Source: Sphingomonas sp.
GTDB taxonomy: Bacteria; Pseudomonadota; Alphaproteobacteria; Sphingomonadales; Sphingomonadaceae
Direction of reading: 5' to 3'
Assembly: GCF_029239295.1 (NCBI RefSeq)
Contig: NZ_JAQZBC010000016.1
Span: 1 to 64,000, forward strand
DNA: 64,000 nucleotides
The notes under the pieces: model-generated
The model's input: only the letters and a program-made list of their open reading frames with translations
Told to the model about the DNA's origin: nothing
The model's database searches: none
Shown: positions 36,514-44,282 of the stretch, in pieces
How the letters are laid out: the number at the start of each line of letters is the position of its first letter
Position numbering within the stretch: position 1 is the stretch's first letter
Made by a program: the position numbers and the translations under genes

Positions 36514-36921
36514 ATGGCATTGCTCGACACGATCATCGGCCCGGTCGCCGGGCTTCTCGACAAGATCATCCCAGATCCCAAGGCGCGCGAGGCGGCGAAG
36601 CGCGAACTGCTGCGGCTTGAGGGGTCGCAGGAACTCGACGGGATCAAGACGCAGATGGCCGCCGTGCTGGCGGAGGCGGAATCGCCCGATCCCTGGACCA
36701 GCCGGGCGCGCCCGAGCTTCCTTTATGTCATGTATGTGCTGCTGCTCTGGTCGATCCCGATGGGGATCATCGCCGCGGTCAGCCCGGCGACGGCGCGGGT
36801 GATCGCCGGCGGGATGAACACCTATCTCGCCGGCATTCCGGAGCCGCTCTACGCGCTCTTCGGCACCGGCTACCTCGGCTACACCGTGGCGCGTGAATGG
36901 GGGAAGGCGCAGGGGCGGTAG
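36514..36921 (+). CDS. holin of the 3TM family (GTA-type holin)
   Basis: Protein of 135 residues resembling the GTA_holin_3TM family. It starts with an amphipathic segment ([20 protein letters not shown]), then a charged helix rich in Lys and Glu, the conserved [21 protein letters not shown] with the first strong membrane span, and a second span around residues 105-125 ([16 protein letters not shown]). Holins of this kind permeabilise the inner membrane and let the endolysin reach the wall. It follows the endolysin by 12 bases with AAGGAGAAGG as ribosome binding site, so the two form one transcript. Confidence 0.85.
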   Translation: MALLDTIIGPVAGLLDKIIPDPKAREAAKRELLRLEGSQELDGIKTQMAAVLAEAESPDPWTSRARPSFLYVMYVLLLWSIPMGIIAAVSPATARVIAGGMNTYLAGIPEPLYALFGTGYLGYTVAREWGKAQGR

Positions 36922-36932
36922 AATGGGGGCGC

Positions 36933-36987
36933 GAAACTTCCCGGCCGGCAGACTTTATGCGCGCATGCACAAGGTTCGAGAAGTTTC
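36933..36987. repeat. 8-base inverted repeat before hslV
   Basis: GAAACTTC (36933-36940) and GAAGTTTC (36980-36987) with 39 bases between, in the 139-base gap between the holin and hslV genes. It may mark a regulatory region for hslV, which is often heat-controlled; I cannot identify a clear heat-shock promoter. Confidence 0.3.
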
Positions 36988-37060
36988 ACCCCCGGGATCG
37001 TCGCGGTCGCCGCTCTCGGGGGTCTGTTCCACGCCGGCCATCCACCCTACATCGCGCGCC

Positions 37061-37624
37061 ATGAGTGAACATAGCAGCATGCCCGTGTGGCACGGCACGA
37101 CGATCCTGTCGGTGCGCCGCGGCGGGAAGGTGGTCGTCGCGGGCGACGGCCAGGTATCGATGGGCCAGACGGTGATGAAGCCGAACGCGCGCAAGGTCCG
37201 CACGCTCGGTCCGGAGGGCAAGGTGATCGCCGGCTTCGCTGGCGCCACTGCCGACGCCTTCACCCTCTTTGAACGGCTGGAGGCAAAGCTGGAACGCCAC
37301 CAGGGGCATCTGATGCGCGCGGCGGTGGAACTGGCCAAGGACTGGCGCACGGACAAATATCTGCGCAATCTGGAGGCGATGATGATCGTCGCCGATCGCG
37401 ACGTAACGCTGATCCTGACCGGCAACGGCGACGTGCTGGAACCCGAGGCGGGCATTGCCGCGATCGGGTCGGGCGGCAATTTCGCGCTCGCCGCTGCGCG
37501 TGCGCTGGTCGACTATGAAAAGGACGCCGAGACGATCTGTCGCAAGGCGATGGCGATCGCGGCAGAGGTTTGCGTCTACACCAATGACCGGCTGGTGGTG
37601 GAAACGCTCGACAGCGCGACGTAA
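37061..37624 (+). CDS. hslV: ATP-dependent protease subunit HslV (ClpQ)
   Basis: Proteasome-like threonine peptidase of 187 residues that forms the proteolytic core of the HslUV complex. After a short lead, [21 protein letters not shown] contains the Thr that becomes the catalytic N-terminus; [38 protein letters not shown] and [18 protein letters not shown] are standard. I chose the ATG at 37061 because the short processed lead fits other alphaproteobacteria. The ATPase gene hslU, normally next door, is absent: an unrelated amidohydrolase gene follows. Confidence 0.95.
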   Translation: MSEHSSMPVWHGTTILSVRRGGKVVVAGDGQVSMGQTVMKPNARKVRTLGPEGKVIAGFAGATADAFTLFERLEAKLERHQGHLMRAAVELAKDWRTDKYLRNLEAMMIVADRDVTLILTGNGDVLEPEAGIAAIGSGGNFALAAARALVDYEKDAETICRKAMAIAAEVCVYTNDRLVVETLDSAT

Positions 37625-37712
37625 TCCGCGCCGACCGTGATTGCGACGGATTGCGCTGGAGCAGCGGCTAAGCGCTTGTCTTCCGACGCGCGTCCGTCCA
37701 ATCACGGCGCCC

Positions 37713-39134
37713 ATGACCCTCCGCACCCTCACCGTCGGGCGCTTGCTGGCGGCCGGCGTCGCCGCGCTTTCGCTCGTCGCCTGCTCGCAGGGCGATGCCC
37801 GCCCCAAGACCGCATCGTCCAAGGCTCCGGCCAAGCCCTATTCGCGCGATCCCTACCCCTCCACCTACCGCGCCTATCCGGGCGTGCCGACGGTGGTGCG
37901 CAACGTCACGATCTTCGATGGCGAGGGCGGCCGGATCGACAACGGCCAGGTGCTGTTCGCCGATGGCAAGATCGTCGCGGTCGGCCAGTCGGTCGATGCG
38001 CCGGCCAACGCACAGGTGATCGACGGCACCGGCAAGTGGGTGACCCCGGGGATCATCGACATTCACAGCCATCTCGGCGATTACCCGACCCCCAGCGTCC
38101 AGGCGCACAGCGACGGAAACGAGGCGACCAGCCCGATCACCGCGGATGTCTGGGCCGAACACAGCGTCTGGCCGCAGGACCCGGGCTTCAGCCGCGCGCT
38201 CGCCAATGGCGGCGTCACCACGCTGCAGATCCTGCCCGGCTCGGCGAACCTCATGGGCGGCCGCTCGGTCACGCTCAAGAACGTCTATTCGCGCACCATG
38301 CAGGGGATGAAGTTCCCCGGCGCGCCCTACGGCCTGAAGATGGCGTGCGGCGAAAACCCGAAGCGCGTCTACGGCTCCAAGAACCGCCAGCCCTCCACCC
38401 GCATGGGCAATATCGCGGTCGACCGAGCAACTTGGGCCAAGGCGCAGGACTATCGCCGCAAGTGGGACAAATATGAGGCCGACGGCGGTGAGCCGCCCGC
38501 GCGCGACATTGCGATGGATACGTTGCGCGGCGTGCTGGCGGGCGAGATCCTGATCCAGAACCATTGCTACCGCGCCGACGAAATGGCGATCGTCGAGGAT
38601 ATGGCGAAGGAGTTCGGCTACAAGGTCACCGCCTTCCACCACGCGGTCGAGGCGTACAAGATCGCTGACCTCCTGAAGGCGAACGGCACCTGCGCCGCCG
38701 TCTGGGCCGATTGGTACGGCTTCAAGATGGAAAGCTATGACGGGATTGGCGAAAATCTCGCCATCCTCGAAAATGCCGGCACCTGCGCGATGATCCACTC
38801 GGATGACGAAAACGGCATCCAGCGGCTGAACCAGGAAGTCGCCAAGGTGCTCGCCTCGGGCCGCCGCGTAGGCATCAACATCGCGCCGGAGGTGGCGTGG
38901 AAGTGGCTGTCGCTCAATCCCGCCAAGGCGATGGGCATTGCCGACCGGACCGGCAGCCTCGTCCCCGGCAAGATGGCCGATGTCGTGCTGTGGAACGGCG
39001 ATCCGTACAGCGTCTATACCCGCCCGGAAAAGGTGTGGATCGACGGCGCGCTGCTGTTCGATGCCAATGATCCCAAGCGTCGCCCGGTAAGCGACTTCGA
39101 GCTTGGCCAGCCCGGTTCGGGAGACGTCAAGTGA
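37713..39134 (+). CDS. exported amidohydrolase-family lipoprotein
   Basis: Protein of 473 residues in the imidazolonepropionase-like amidohydrolase group. MTLRTLTVGRLLAAGVAALS then LVACS is a signal peptide with lipobox at Cys24. Metal ligands are present: His118 and His120 in PGIIDIHSHLG, His284 in QNHCYRAD, His310 in FHHAVEAY, and Asp364/365 in IHSDDENG. It would hydrolyse a C-N bond in a cyclic amide or small peptide in the periplasm or at the membrane; the substrate is unknown. I chose the ATG that begins the signal sequence. It overlaps by 4 bases the gene for a related protein that has lost its ligands. Confidence 0.88.
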   Translation: MTLRTLTVGRLLAAGVAALSLVACSQGDARPKTASSKAPAKPYSRDPYPSTYRAYPGVPTVVRNVTIFDGEGGRIDNGQVLFADGKIVAVGQSVDAPANAQVIDGTGKWVTPGIIDIHSHLGDYPTPSVQAHSDGNEATSPITADVWAEHSVWPQDPGFSRALANGGVTTLQILPGSANLMGGRSVTLKNVYSRTMQGMKFPGAPYGLKMACGENPKRVYGSKNRQPSTRMGNIAVDRATWAKAQDYRRKWDKYEADGGEPPARDIAMDTLRGVLAGEILIQNHCYRADEMAIVEDMAKEFGYKVTAFHHAVEAYKIADLLKANGTCAAVWADWYGFKMESYDGIGENLAILENAGTCAMIHSDDENGIQRLNQEVAKVLASGRRVGINIAPEVAWKWLSLNPAKAMGIADRTGSLVPGKMADVVLWNGDPYSVYTRPEKVWIDGALLFDANDPKRRPVSDFELGQPGSGDVK

Positions 39135-40423
39135 AGCGCGCTTTCCTCCTCCTCGCCACCATGCTGGCGAGCCCAGTCGCCGCGCAGACGGTCGCGATCA
39201 CCAATGCGACGATTGCGGTCGGCGATGGCAGCGCGCCGGTCGAAGGCGGCACGGTCGTGTTCCAGAACGGGCGCATCGTCGCGGCCGGCTCCGGCGTCGC
39301 CGTGCCTGCCGGCGCGCAAGTGATCGACGGCAGCGGCAAATGGGTCGCCCCCGGCTTCGTCGCTGGCTTCAGCGATCTCGGCATCAGCGATGCGGGCGGC
39401 GTGCGCGAAAGCAATGACACGGGCGCGCGCACCGCGCCGTTCAACGCCGCGATCGACATTTCTACCTCGATCAACCCGGCCGAGGTGAAGATCGCCAACG
39501 AGCGATTGGGCGGCGTCACGCGCGCGCTGGTCGCGCCGGAGGCGTCGAACTCGATCTTCGCCGGCCAGGGCGCGGTGATCGATCTCGGCAATGATCCCAA
39601 TGCCGTAACGCGCCCGCGCGCCTTCCAGTTCGTCGAGCTGGGCGAAGCGGGCGGGCGTCTCGCCGGCGGCAGCCGCCCGGCGGCCTATGCCGCGCTGCGC
39701 GACGCGCTGGCGCAGGCGGAGGATTTTCGCCGCAACCCCGCCGCCTTCGGTGGCCGCGAAAAGGATTCGATGGTCAAGCGCGGCGACGCCCAGGCGCTGC
39801 TGCGTGTGCTCGACGGCACCGTTCCGCTCGTCGTCCATGTCGAGCGGGCGAGCGACATCCTCACCGTCCTCGCGCTCCCGCGTGACTATCCCAAGCTGAA
39901 GCTGGTGCTGACCGGCGTCACCGAGGGGTGGATGGTCGCGCGCGAGATCGCCGCCGCCCGCGTCCCCGTTATCGCCGCCGCGCTCGCCGATCTGCCTGCG
40001 CAGTTCGAATCGCTTGGCGCGACCGAATCCAACGTCGGCCGCATGCGCGCCGCCGGCGTCCAGGTCGCGCTCGCCTCTACCGGCAACAGCGGCGGGGAGC
40101 ACAATCTGCGCCAATATGCCGGCAATCTCGTCGCGATCACGCGCGTGCCTGGCCACACAGGGCTGACGTGGGGTGAGGCGCTCGCCGCGATCACCTCCGG
40201 CCCGGCCGCCGCGCTCGGCATGGACAATGAGATCGGCTCGCTGCGTGCCGGCCGCCGCGCCGACGTCGTGCTGTGGGACGGCGATCCGCTGGAGATTGCC
40301 TCCGCCCCCACCGCGGTGTGGATCGACGGCCAGCCCCAACCGATGCGCTCGCGCCAGTCGCAGCTGCGCGATCGCTATCTGGTGCCGACCGAAGGCGCAC
40401 TGCCCAAGGCCTATGAGCGCTGA
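39131..40423 (+). CDS. exported amidohydrolase-like protein lacking metal ligands
   Basis: Protein of 430 residues with a cleavable signal (MKRAFLLLATMLASPVAAQ) and the overall amidohydrolase fold: an N-terminal strand region (VAITNATIAVGDGSAPVEGG), the core, and the C-terminal GSLRAGRRADVVLWDGDPLE. The usual APGFIDxHxH is here APGFVAGFSD, so both metal-binding His are replaced (Phe80, Asp82), and the later His and Asp ligands are also not recognisable (LASTGNSGG where SDD is expected). It is probably not a conventional hydrolase and may be a structural or regulatory partner of the gene upstream, with which translation is coupled (ATGA). Confidence 0.82.
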   Translation: MKRAFLLLATMLASPVAAQTVAITNATIAVGDGSAPVEGGTVVFQNGRIVAAGSGVAVPAGAQVIDGSGKWVAPGFVAGFSDLGISDAGGVRESNDTGARTAPFNAAIDISTSINPAEVKIANERLGGVTRALVAPEASNSIFAGQGAVIDLGNDPNAVTRPRAFQFVELGEAGGRLAGGSRPAAYAALRDALAQAEDFRRNPAAFGGREKDSMVKRGDAQALLRVLDGTVPLVVHVERASDILTVLALPRDYPKLKLVLTGVTEGWMVAREIAAARVPVIAAALADLPAQFESLGATESNVGRMRAAGVQVALASTGNSGGEHNLRQYAGNLVAITRVPGHTGLTWGEALAAITSGPAAALGMDNEIGSLRAGRRADVVLWDGDPLEIASAPTAVWIDGQPQPMRSRQSQLRDRYLVPTEGALPKAYER

Positions 40424-40490
40424 GCAGCAGGTGAGCGGCGGTGGCTGACATGATCGAGACCGGAAGCGCGGGCGCAAAGGGCGCCGGCGC

Positions 40491-42434
40491 ATGATGGCGG
40501 AAGTTGGCCTCGCCGCTCTGTGGTTCGCCGCGGCGCTCGCGGCGATGCAATTGCTGCTCGCCGCGCTGGCGGTGAAGCGTGGCGACGACACGCTCGCCGC
40601 CGCGGTCCGCCCCGTTGCGATCGTTCAGGGCGGGCTGTCGCTGCTCGCCATGGCGGCGTTGATCGGGGTGTTCCTCAAATCGGACATGTCGGTCGCGCTG
40701 GTCGTGGCCAACAGCCACTCGGCCAAGCCGTGGCTTTACAAGTTCGCCGGCGCCTGGGGGAACCATGAGGGCTCGATGCTCCTGTGGGTCACCATCCTCG
40801 GGCTGGCCGGCGCGGCGGTCGCCGCGCTCGAACGCCGCCTTGCCGAACGCACGCTCACCGCGACGCTCGGCGCGCAGGCGCTGATCGCGCTCGGCTTCTA
40901 CGCCTTCCTGCTCTTCGCCTCGAACCCCTTCGCGCGGCTCGTCAATCCGCCTGCGGACGGCCAGGGGCTCAACCCGTTGCTGCAGGACCCCGGCCTCGCC
41001 TTCCACCCGCCGACGCTCTACGCCGGCTATGTCGGCCTGTCGGTCGCCTTCTCCTTCGCCGTCGGCGCGCTGGTCACCCGCGATGTCGGCCCCACCTTCG
41101 CCCGTGCGATGCGCCCCTGGGTGCTCGCCGCCTGGGTATTCCTGACGATCGGCATCACCGCCGGCAGCTATTGGGCCTATTATGAGCTCGGCTGGGGCGG
41201 CTGGTGGTTCTGGGATCCGGTGGAGAACGCCTCGTTGATGCCCTGGCTCGCCGCGACTGCCCTGCTCCACTCGGTCAGCGTGCTCGCCACGCGCGATGGC
41301 CTGCGCGCGTGGACGGTGATGCTGGCAGTGGTCGCTTTCTCCATGTCGATGCTCGGCACCTTCCTGGTCCGCTCGGGCATCCTCACCAGCGTCCATGCCT
41401 TTGCCGTCGATCCCGAACGCGGCCTCTTCATCCTGGTGCTGCTGTCGCTCTACATCGGCGGCGCGCTGGTGCTGTTCGCCACCCGCATCGGCGTGGTGCG
41501 CGCGGGCAATACCTTCGAACTGCTGAGCCGCGAAGGCAGCCTGGTGGCCAACAACCTCCTCCTCTCGGTGATCCTCGGCATCGTCCTGATCGGCACCTTC
41601 TACCCGATCGTCGCCGGCGCCATGGGTACGCAATTGTCGGTCGGCCCGCCCTTCTTCGAAAAAGCGGCGGGGCCGATCGCGCTGATCCTGGTGGCGGTCA
41701 TGGCCGCGGGGCCGCTGCTGCGCTGGCGCAAGGATGATGCACAGGCGCTGGTGCAGCGGATGACTTGGCCGATCGCCGCCACCGTCTTCACCGCCGCCGC
41801 GCTGGTCGTGTTCGGCGGCGGCATCGGCATCATGCCGCTCATCGCCATCGCGCTTGCTGCGGGCCTCGCGGTCGCCAGCGTCGCACCGCTGTTCGGCCGC
41901 AACCTGCGCCGCACGCCCTTGTTCGTCTACGGCATGGTGGTGGCCCATCTCGGCATCGCGGTCAGCCTCGTCGGCATGGCCGCGTCGTCGGCCTATACCA
42001 GGGAAACGCTGGTCGCCGCCGGCATCGGCGAGCCCGCGCGCGTCGGCCCCTATCGTGTCACACTGCGCGGCATCCGCCCGGTGATCGGCGACAATTGGAC
42101 CGCGCTGGAGGCACGGCTCGAAGTGCAGCGCGGCGATCGCCCAATCCGCTTCCTCGCGCCGCAATCGCGCTATTTCTCCAGTCCGCCGACCACCACCAAT
42201 GAAAGCGCGATCCTCACCAGCGCGGATGGCCAGCTCTACACCGTCATCGGCCAGCCCGACGGTGCCGGGCGCTGGCAGCTGCGGCTGTGGTGGAAACCGT
42301 GGGTGACGCTGATCTGGTACGGCGGCGCACTGATCGCGCTGGGCGGCGCGCTCTCGATCCTCGGCCATTGGCTGCGCGATCGCCGGCAGAAGAAGCGCGC
42401 GGATGAAGCGGCGGAGGCGCTCGCCTGGGCATGA
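40491..42434 (+). CDS. ccmF: heme lyase CcmF (cytochrome c maturation)
   Basis: Inner-membrane protein of 647 residues with about 14-15 spans that attaches heme to apocytochrome c. The Trp-rich heme-handling motif appears as ELGWGGWWFWDPVENASLMP (about residues 236-255), preceded by GAWGNHEGSMLLWV and FHPPTLYAGYVG, all CcmF hallmarks. It starts a cluster ccmF-ccmG-ccmH joined by small overlaps. ccmE, which hands heme to CcmF, and ccmABC are not upstream; the preceding genes are amidohydrolases, 67 bases away. Confidence 0.97.
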   Translation: MMAEVGLAALWFAAALAAMQLLLAALAVKRGDDTLAAAVRPVAIVQGGLSLLAMAALIGVFLKSDMSVALVVANSHSAKPWLYKFAGAWGNHEGSMLLWVTILGLAGAAVAALERRLAERTLTATLGAQALIALGFYAFLLFASNPFARLVNPPADGQGLNPLLQDPGLAFHPPTLYAGYVGLSVAFSFAVGALVTRDVGPTFARAMRPWVLAAWVFLTIGITAGSYWAYYELGWGGWWFWDPVENASLMPWLAATALLHSVSVLATRDGLRAWTVMLAVVAFSMSMLGTFLVRSGILTSVHAFAVDPERGLFILVLLSLYIGGALVLFATRIGVVRAGNTFELLSREGSLVANNLLLSVILGIVLIGTFYPIVAGAMGTQLSVGPPFFEKAAGPIALILVAVMAAGPLLRWRKDDAQALVQRMTWPIAATVFTAAALVVFGGGIGIMPLIAIALAAGLAVASVAPLFGRNLRRTPLFVYGMVVAHLGIAVSLVGMAASSAYTRETLVAAGIGEPARVGPYRVTLRGIRPVIGDNWTALEARLEVQRGDRPIRFLAPQSRYFSSPPTTTNESAILTSADGQLYTVIGQPDGAGRWQLRLWWKPWVTLIWYGGALIALGGALSILGHWLRDRRQKKRADEAAEALAWA

Positions 42435-42958
42435 AGCGCTGGCTCCTCTGGCTGCCCCTGGTCGTGTTCGTCGTCCTCGCCGGCTTCGCCGTGCGTGAGC
42501 TTCGCCGGCCGAGCGACCGCACCGTCTATTCGGCGATGGTGGGCAAGCCGGTGCCCGACATCACCCTGCCACCGATCGTCCCGGGCAAGCCCGGCGTCGC
42601 GCCCGCCGATCTGCGGACCGGCCAGCCGCGCCTCCTCAACATTTTCGCCAGCTGGTGCGTGCCGTGCATCGCGGAGGCGCCGCAGCTGATGAAGCTGAAG
42701 GCGATGGGCATTCCGATCGACGCCGTCGCGATCCGCGACACCGGCCCCGCTATCGCCACCTTCCTCGCCCGCCACGGCGATCCCTACCAGCGGATCGGCG
42801 ACGATCGCGACAGCCAGGTGCAGCTCTCGCTCGGCTCCTCCGGCGTGCCCGAAACCTTCGTGATCGATGGCAAGGGCGTGGTGGTGAAGCAGCATGTCGG
42901 CGACATCCGCGACGATGACGTGGCCGCGCTGGCCGAGGCATGGCGCAACGCACGGTGA
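42431..42958 (+). CDS. ccmG: thiol:disulfide interchange protein CcmG (DsbE)
   Basis: Membrane-anchored periplasmic thioredoxin of 175 residues that keeps apocytochrome Cys reduced. One N-terminal span (about 4-22) is followed by the thioredoxin domain with Cys76-Cys79 in FASWCVPCIAEAP, and later GSSGVPETFVIDGKG with the cis-Pro loop typical of DsbE. Its start overlaps ccmF by 4 bases and its end overlaps ccmH. Confidence 0.95.
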   Translation: MKRWLLWLPLVVFVVLAGFAVRELRRPSDRTVYSAMVGKPVPDITLPPIVPGKPGVAPADLRTGQPRLLNIFASWCVPCIAEAPQLMKLKAMGIPIDAVAIRDTGPAIATFLARHGDPYQRIGDDRDSQVQLSLGSSGVPETFVIDGKGVVVKQHVGDIRDDDVAALAEAWRNAR

Positions 42959-43380
42959 GCGCGCTTCTGCCCCGCATCATCGCCGCCCTCGTGCTGGCGA
43001 TCGCCGCCCCCGCCGCCGCACAGACGCGCCCGCCCGCCGATTACGCCAACGTCCAGCTGCGCGACCCTGCCAAGGAGGCGGAGGCGAAGGCGCTGATGGA
43101 AACGCTTCGCTGCCTCGTCTGCCAAGGCCAGTCGATCGCGGATAGCGACGCCGACATGGCCGGTGACATGCGCAGCCTGGTGCGCCAGCGCATTGCCGCG
43201 GGCGACAATCCCGCTGAGGTCCGCGAATGGCTGATCGCGCGCTACGGCGATTACGTCACCTATGATCCGCCGATGAGCGCGGTGACGCTGCCGCTCTGGC
43301 TCACCCCGATCGCCCTGCTCGCGATCGGCATCTGGATCGCGCGATCCAGCTTTCGCCGGCGCCGACGCCGACACAAGTGA
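42940..43380 (+). CDS. ccmH: cytochrome c-type biogenesis protein CcmH (CycL)
   Basis: Periplasmic-facing protein of 146 residues with the signature METLRCLVCQGQSIADSDAD, whose Cys pair (LRCLVC) handles the apocytochrome thiols. There is an N-terminal signal/anchor, and a membrane span near the C-terminus (LPLWLTPIALLAIGIWIA) ending in an Arg-rich tail. The ATG used overlaps ccmG by 19 bases; a GTG at 42955 forming a GTGA overlap is an alternative. CcmI, the usual TPR partner, is not encoded next; a GST gene follows after 79 bases. Confidence 0.94.
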   Translation: MAQRTVSALLPRIIAALVLAIAAPAAAQTRPPADYANVQLRDPAKEAEAKALMETLRCLVCQGQSIADSDADMAGDMRSLVRQRIAAGDNPAEVREWLIARYGDYVTYDPPMSAVTLPLWLTPIALLAIGIWIARSSFRRRRRRHK

Positions 43381-43459
43381 AAGTAGCGAAATAGGACTGG
43401 ATTTGTCCGCCGCCGCCGCATAGCCTCTTCCACAACAAAAGTTATGGAGAGGGTGCGGC

Positions 43460-44254
43460 ATGACCGTCACATTGTGGGATCACCCGCTGTCGCCATATGC
43501 GCAGAAGGTGAAGATCGCGCTGCGCGAAAAGGGCGTGCCTTTCGAAACGGCGGTCCCCGGAGGCATCGGCGTCGGCGGCGCGGCAGGCGATTTTCTCGCG
43601 GCCAATCCGCGCGCGGAGGTGCCCGCGCTGATCCATGACGGCACCGCCATCTTCGATTCGACCATCATCCTCGAATATATCGAGGATTGCTGGCCGGAGC
43701 CGTCGCTGCTCCCGGCCACCCCCGCCGATCGCGCCCGGGTGCGGATGATCGAGGAAGTGGTGGACACGCATCTTGAGGCGGTGAACTGGGGCCTCAGCGA
43801 ATTGCGCTGGTTCCGCCGCGCCGAAGGGCCGCTGGGTGAAACTCTTGCCGGCAAGGCGGCGGAGCAGATCCGCGGCTATCACAGCTGGCTCGAACGCGCG
43901 CTTGGTGATCGCGCCTGGTTCAACGGCGACAGCTTCGGCTGGGGCGATCTTTGCGTGGTTCCCTATATCAACGGTTCCGCAGGGCACGGCGTGCCGCCCG
44001 CCCCGGGATCGAAGCTCGCCGAATGGCTGGCGCGCGCCAATGCTCGCTCTTCGGTGCGCGATACGGTCGCCGATGCCGCGGCGAACGCCACCGCCGGCGG
44101 CATGGGTGATGTCGCGGCGCTGCTCGAACAAGGGCTCTTCAAGCGCGAATATCGCGACCACCGGCTCGAATGGATGGTGAAATCCGGCGGGCTGGAGGTC
44201 GTCACCAAGGGTCTTGAGAAAGGCAACATCCGCTTCTCACCCGATCTCGCCTGA
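43460..44254 (+). CDS. glutathione S-transferase family protein
   Basis: Protein of 264 residues with an N-terminal thioredoxin-like GST domain (TLWDHPLSPYAQKVKIALRE, where Ser-Pro-Tyr marks the glutathione site; NPRAEVPALIHDG with the cis-Pro; DSTIILEYIED) and an all-helical C-terminal domain. The C-terminal extension of about 40 residues is longer than in simple GSTs. GAGAGGG lies 6 bases before the ATG. It lies 28 bases before a cytochrome P450 gene on the same strand, so the two may act on the same xenobiotic or lipid. Confidence 0.9.
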   Translation: MTVTLWDHPLSPYAQKVKIALREKGVPFETAVPGGIGVGGAAGDFLAANPRAEVPALIHDGTAIFDSTIILEYIEDCWPEPSLLPATPADRARVRMIEEVVDTHLEAVNWGLSELRWFRRAEGPLGETLAGKAAEQIRGYHSWLERALGDRAWFNGDSFGWGDLCVVPYINGSAGHGVPPAPGSKLAEWLARANARSSVRDTVADAAANATAGGMGDVAALLEQGLFKREYRDHRLEWMVKSGGLEVVTKGLEKGNIRFSPDLA

Positions 44255-44282
44255 TCCTCATCCGATAGACAGAGAACCAGAC

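Noticed and set aside
35965..36921. A full prophage at the lysis genes.
   Set aside because: No integrase, terminase, capsid or tail genes and no attachment repeats are visible on either side; only two genes remain.
36922..37060. Heat-shock promoter before hslV.
   Set aside because: I could not find a convincing RpoH-type -35/-10 pair; only an inverted repeat was noted.
40191..42368. A 725-codon minus-strand frame opposite ccmF.
   Set aside because: Charged low-complexity text with no signature, fully explained by antisense of the membrane protein gene.
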